Shown here: positions 6,014 through 8,956 of the stretch, piece by piece
How the letters are laid out: each line of letters opens with the position of its first letter
Numbering within the stretch: the first letter of the stretch is position 1
Assembly (NCBI GenBank): GCA_013140405.1
Contig: JABFSV010000544.1
Coordinates: 1 to 8,956, forward strand
Direction of reading: 5' to 3'
Length of the DNA: 8,956 nt
DNA from: Methyloglobulus sp.
GTDB taxonomy: Bacteria > Pseudomonadota > Gammaproteobacteria > Methylococcales > Methylomonadaceae
The notes under the pieces: generated by a model
The model's input: only the letters and a program-made list of their open reading frames with translations
What the model was told of the DNA's origin: nothing
The model's database searches: none
Program-made: the position numbers and the translations under genes

Positions 6014-6357
6014 TTTAACCCAAACACTATAGTTTTCTTTAGGTTATTGATTCGGCCTTTTAATGTTTGAACCGTTCGTACTGAGCTTGTCGAAGCACAC
6101 GCGCATTTCGACAGGCTCAAAGCGAACGGGAGTTAAGACTTCACAAGGCCGAATCTATAGCGTAATGCCTCCTTCATAGATGATTATCATAAACATTAAG
6201 GGCATCGCAACGATTCCTCAATTTTTGGGTCATAATTCTTAAGGAATCAGTTAGCTAAGATTTAGCCCTACCTTAAATTCAACAAAATTAACTTTCTTAG
6301 CGCCTGAGTTAGACTTTCTGCAGGTCAAAATAACAATAAGAAGCGAAGAGTATTTAG
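6014..6357. other. Intergenic region of 344 nt with repeats, no gene seen
   Basis: No coding frame with recognisable protein or ribosome site was found on either strand. The region holds the nested palindromic element at 6049-6155, a short perfect palindrome at 6180-6190, an inverted repeat GATTCCT/AGGAATC (6212-6218 and 6242-6248) and a small hairpin GCTAA-GAT-TTAGC (6254-6266). The last 90 bases are AT-rich and must contain the promoter of the threonine genes. A weak TTAGCT/TAAATT pair with 17-nt spacing is the best candidate and is not convincing. Confidence 0.6.
6049..6155. repeat. Nested palindromic repeat element (REP/MITE-like)
   Basis: Outer arms are a perfect 11-nt inverted repeat, GATTCGGCCTT (6049-6059) and AAGGCCGAATC (6145-6155). 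Inside lies a second, longer inverted repeat with 23-nt arms at 6072-6094 and 6107-6129, about 4 mismatches and a 12-nt loop. The core of those arms, TGAGCTTGTCGAA and TTCGACAGGCTCA, is the kind of sequence dispersed in intergenic regions of many proteobacteria. It would form a stable hairpin in RNA and could act as a transcription end for the DCC gene, but no T-run directly follows the stem. It encodes no protein. Confidence 0.75.
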
Positions 6358-7320
6358 ATGAAGAGTATTTTAGTAACCGGCGCCACCGGTCAAATCGGTG
6401 TGGAGTTGACGCAGGCATTGCGTGATGAATATGGCGCTGCTTATGTGACCGCTGCCGGGCATACTAGCCAGCCACCTGGGGATTTGACACAGACGGGGCG
6501 CTATTGTCACTTTGATATCCGTGATGCCTCAGCGCTTAATCAAGTCGTTGAAAACTATCATTGTGATACGATTTTTCATCTCGCCTCATTACTTTCCGCT
6601 GTGGCTGAAGCCAAACCGCTTGAGGCTTGGGACGCAAATATGAACGGCCTGATCAATGTACTCGAAACCGCAAGAACACACGGTTGCGCCGTGTTTTTTC
6701 CAAGTTCCATCGGTGCGTTCGGCCCCGAAACAACAGGTTTCAATACACCACAGGATACTATTCAGCGGCCTAAGTCTTTGTACGGCATAACCAAAGTGTC
6801 TGGGGAATTGCTTTGCGACTATTATTTTCATCGTTATGGTGTCGATACGCGCGGTTTACGGTATCCGGGACTGATCTCCAACAAAGCCTTGCCGGGCGGG
6901 GGGACGACCGATTATGCGGTCGATATTTTTTATGCGGCGGTCAAAAATCGCCATTATGACTGTTTTCTTCGAGGCGATACGCAACTGGACATGATGTATA
7001 TGCCGGATGCTATTACTGCCGCTATCACGCTTATGGAAGCGGATAGTGCAAAACTAAAGCACCGCAATGCATTTAATATTACCGCCATGAGCTTTACCCC
7101 TGAGCAGCTTACGACGGAAATACAAAAATATCTCCCCGATTTTACGGTCAGTTACTGCGTCGACCCAGTCCGTCAGGCGATTGCCGATTCCTGGCCACGG
7201 CATATGGATGATAGCGCCGCCCGCGCTGAATGGGGCTGGGAGGCGAAGTATGATATGACCACAATGGTCAAAGATATGCTGGAACAAATCACCGTCAAGT
7301 TGAACAAAAAATTGAGGTAG
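6358..7320 (+). CDS. tdh: L-threonine 3-dehydrogenase, NAD-dependent SDR (epimerase-like) type
   Basis: This 320-residue enzyme oxidises L-threonine to 2-amino-3-ketobutyrate with NAD. It belongs to the extended short-chain dehydrogenase family, not the zinc-dependent type of Escherichia coli. The Rossmann motif GATGQIG is at 8-14, the acid motif FDIRD at about 52-56, and HLASLLSAVAEAKP at about 74-87. The catalytic region has SSIGAFGPET (116-125) with YGITK (Tyr142, Lys146), then LRYPGLIS (167-174) and GGGTTDYAVDIF (180-191), a hallmark of SDR-type threonine dehydrogenases. Length is normal. The ATG follows a purine-rich but imperfect ribosome site (AAGCGAAGAG, 6341-6350). That site is part of a short tandem duplication with the first codons. 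Its stop lies 6 nt before the ketobutyrate ligase gene, which supplies the next step. Confidence 0.92.
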   Translation: MKSILVTGATGQIGVELTQALRDEYGAAYVTAAGHTSQPPGDLTQTGRYCHFDIRDASALNQVVENYHCDTIFHLASLLSAVAEAKPLEAWDANMNGLINVLETARTHGCAVFFPSSIGAFGPETTGFNTPQDTIQRPKSLYGITKVSGELLCDYYFHRYGVDTRGLRYPGLISNKALPGGGTTDYAVDIFYAAVKNRHYDCFLRGDTQLDMMYMPDAITAAITLMEADSAKLKHRNAFNITAMSFTPEQLTTEIQKYLPDFTVSYCVDPVRQAIADSWPRHMDDSAARAEWGWEAKYDMTTMVKDMLEQITVKLNKKLR

Positions 7321-7326
7321 CCACTT

Positions 7327-8550
7327 ATGTCGCTTAATAAAGTAGAACAATTGTTCAATGCCAAATTGATGAGCCTGGAGGAACAAGGCATACGCAAAGG
7401 CAACGAAAAAACCGTCATCGGGGTCAAACCTGCTGAAAACGGCTTTGGCATCCGCTATAAGCTTGAAGGCTACGGAGATAGGGCTTTCTTACGAATGAAT
7501 TCAAATTCTTACCTGGGATTGTCATTGCATCCCCTAGTAATGAAAGCGGAAGCCGAAGCAGTTGAAAAATATGGTACCGGCCCCGGAGCGGTGCGGTTCA
7601 TTAGCGGCACTTACCAGCCGCATAAAGAGCTGGAAAAACGGCTTGCCGAGTTCCATGGACGCGAATCGGCCATGCTATTCAGTGCCGCCTATGCGACGAT
7701 GATGGGCGTTCTGCCCCAATTTATATCAGAAGATACCCTGGTTGTTAGTGATGCGCTTAACCATAGTTGTATCATTAATGCTATCCGTTTATCCCTACCG
7801 GCCAAGAAAGAAGTTTATGCCCATGCAAATATCGATGCGCTGGATAAGATTCTTGCAACCAATAGAAAGCAGTTCAAACGGGTATGTGTCGTAACGGATG
7901 GCATTTTCAGTATGCGCGGCGATCATGCACAGATAGACAAGATTAATGTTTGCTGTAAGCAACATGAAGCAGATTATGAAGAAGGGATTATCAGCATAGT
8001 CGACGATTCTCATAGCGTAGGTGCTTTTGGCCGGAGCGGGCGCGGTACCGAAGAAGTGACAGGCGGAAAAGCGGATGTCCTGATTGCTACTTTGGGTAAG
8101 TCGCTTGGCGTTAATGGCGGTTATGTGGTCGCTAGCCCGGTGGTGATAAATTATTTACGTGAAACTTCCCCGTTTTATATTTACTCGAATCCCATTACAC
8201 CTGCTGAAGCCGCCGCCTCTTTGGCGGCATTGAATATTTTGGATAGCCATGAAGGGTTGCGGCTACTCGAAAAACTGAGGTGTTTTAGTACTTTTCTAAG
8301 GGCTGGGCTGAAACGCTTAGGTTATGAAACCTTGCCGGGCGAACACCCTATCGTGCCGGTTTTTGTCAGGGACACCAATAAAACCTCAGCCTTGGTCGCC
8401 CATTTGTTTACCCATAATATTCTGGTAACCGGATTGAATTATCCCGTTGTACCCAAAGGCGAACAGGAAATCAGGTTGCAGATTTCCGCCGACCATACCG
8501 AACAGGATTTGAAATTTTTTCTGGACAAGCTGGCTGATTTTAAGGGATAG
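7327..8550 (+). CDS. kbl: 2-amino-3-ketobutyrate CoA ligase-type alpha-oxoamine synthase (PLP enzyme)
   Basis: This 407-residue protein is a fold-type I PLP enzyme of the alpha-oxoamine synthase family. Kbl members split 2-amino-3-ketobutyrate with CoA into glycine and acetyl-CoA. Visible landmarks are NSNSYLGLS (58-66), YGTGPGAVRFISGT (82-95), DALNHSCIINAIRLS (142-156, His146), TDGIFSMRGD (190-199), DDSHSVGAFG (226-235, with Asp226 and His229 at the cofactor) and the Schiff-base Lys258 in ATLGKSLG. NYPVVPKGEQEIRLQ lies near the C terminus. Compared with Escherichia coli Kbl, the usual Cys-Phe next to the cofactor (SSCFDANGG) reads SAAYATMMG, and a few extra residues (EADYEEGI, 214-221) precede DDSH, so it is a divergent subgroup. 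GAGG at 7314-7317 overlaps the tdh stop region and serves its ATG. Gene order with tdh is the main reason for choosing Kbl over BioF or another synthase. Confidence 0.82.
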   Translation: MSLNKVEQLFNAKLMSLEEQGIRKGNEKTVIGVKPAENGFGIRYKLEGYGDRAFLRMNSNSYLGLSLHPLVMKAEAEAVEKYGTGPGAVRFISGTYQPHKELEKRLAEFHGRESAMLFSAAYATMMGVLPQFISEDTLVVSDALNHSCIINAIRLSLPAKKEVYAHANIDALDKILATNRKQFKRVCVVTDGIFSMRGDHAQIDKINVCCKQHEADYEEGIISIVDDSHSVGAFGRSGRGTEEVTGGKADVLIATLGKSLGVNGGYVVASPVVINYLRETSPFYIYSNPITPAEAAASLAALNILDSHEGLRLLEKLRCFSTFLRAGLKRLGYETLPGEHPIVPVFVRDTNKTSALVAHLFTHNILVTGLNYPVVPKGEQEIRLQISADHTEQDLKFFLDKLADFKG

Positions 8551-8598
8551 GCTATTTATGGGTCACTGGATCATAAGATTTTCTGTTAGTGTAAAGCT

Positions 8599-8956
8599 AT
8601 GTTAAAACAAACTCCTCTCTATCGGCTTCATCTTGAACTTGGCGCTAAAATGGTCGCATTTGGCGGTTACCACATGCCGATATATTATCCTGGAGGGATT
8701 ATTCACGAACACCTGCATTGTAGGAGTAAGGCTGGTTTTTTCGATATATCGCATATGGGGCAATGTCTAATTTCTGGCGATGAGGCCGCTAGTGAACTGG
8801 AACGACTAACCCCCAGCGATATTATTGGGCTAAAACCTGGGCAACAAAAATATACCGTACTGACAAACGAGGAAGGCGGCATCATTGATGACATCATCGT
8901 TACCAGCATCGAATCCGGTTTGAGGATCGTTGTCAATGCGGCCTGTAAAGACAAGG
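8599..8956 (+). CDS. gcvT: Glycine cleavage system T protein (aminomethyltransferase), N-terminal part, runs off right edge
   Basis: An open frame of 119 codons from the ATG at 8599 reaches the window edge. It matches the start of GcvT: QTPLYRLHLELGAKMVAFGGY (4-24), MPIYYPGGIIHEH (26-38), AGFFDISHMGQ (45-55), LERLTPSDIIGLKPGQ (67-82), and YTVLTNEEGGIIDDIIV (85-101). In this last motif an aspartate of IDD is the catalytic residue of T protein (equivalent to Asp101 of the Escherichia coli enzyme). T protein transfers the methylene of lipoyl-bound aminomethyl to tetrahydrofolate and releases ammonia. It starts 48 nt after kbl with only a weak ribosome site (TAAAG). Whether other gcv genes follow cannot be seen. 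Placement after tdh-kbl suggests use of the glycine they make. Confidence 0.93.
   Translation, partial: MLKQTPLYRLHLELGAKMVAFGGYHMPIYYPGGIIHEHLHCRSKAGFFDISHMGQCLISGDEAASELERLTPSDIIGLKPGQQKYTVLTNEEGGIIDDIIVTSIESGLRIVVNAACKDK

Noticed and set aside
8703..8954. 83-codon minus-strand open frame at the right end
   Set aside because: It is opposite the gcvT reading frame, whose motifs are unmistakable.

Overview
The window looks like a gammaproteobacterial chromosome segment of moderate GC, dense in genes, with short intergenic gaps. Molybdate proteins that resemble those of Azotobacter and methanotrophs, and an alginate-export-type porin, would fit a methanotroph-like or Pseudomonas-like gammaproteobacterium. 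That taxonomic reading is inference; no rRNA or other marker is present.

Left half (1-5125): a molybdate locus. The N-terminal half of the regulator ModE (1-389, minus strand, running off the left edge) is divergent from a plus-strand gene cluster. A near-perfect ModE operator (485-508) lies in the divergent gap. The cluster runs: outer-membrane beta-barrel porin (602-2116), periplasmic ModA (2136-2903), inner-membrane ModB (2913-3599), ATPase ModC (3596-4681, overlapping modB by ATGA) and the cytoplasmic molbindin ModG (4697-5125). Gaps are 19 nt or less, so it reads as one operon covering outer membrane, periplasm, inner membrane and cytoplasmic storage. The porin as the first gene of a ModE-controlled operon is the most unusual feature of the window.

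Middle (5126-6357): a scarred region. A second modC-like gene survives only as its ribosome binding site and first 31 codons (5182-5274). It is cut exactly at the LFG just before the Walker A loop and joined to an antisense, internally deleted IS5-family transposase relic (5275-5587) that still has one terminal inverted repeat. A small DCC-family thiol-disulfide protein follows (5642-6013). Next comes a 344-nt gap holding a nested palindromic repeat element of about 107 bp (6049-6155) and several small inverted repeats.

Right part (6358-8956): amino-acid catabolism. An SDR-type L-threonine 3-dehydrogenase (6358-7320) is followed after 6 nt by a 2-amino-3-ketobutyrate CoA ligase-type enzyme (7327-8550). 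After 48 nt comes the start of glycine cleavage T protein GcvT (8599 to the right edge). Together they would turn threonine into acetyl-CoA plus glycine and pass glycine carbon to tetrahydrofolate. No tRNA, rRNA or CRISPR array was seen.
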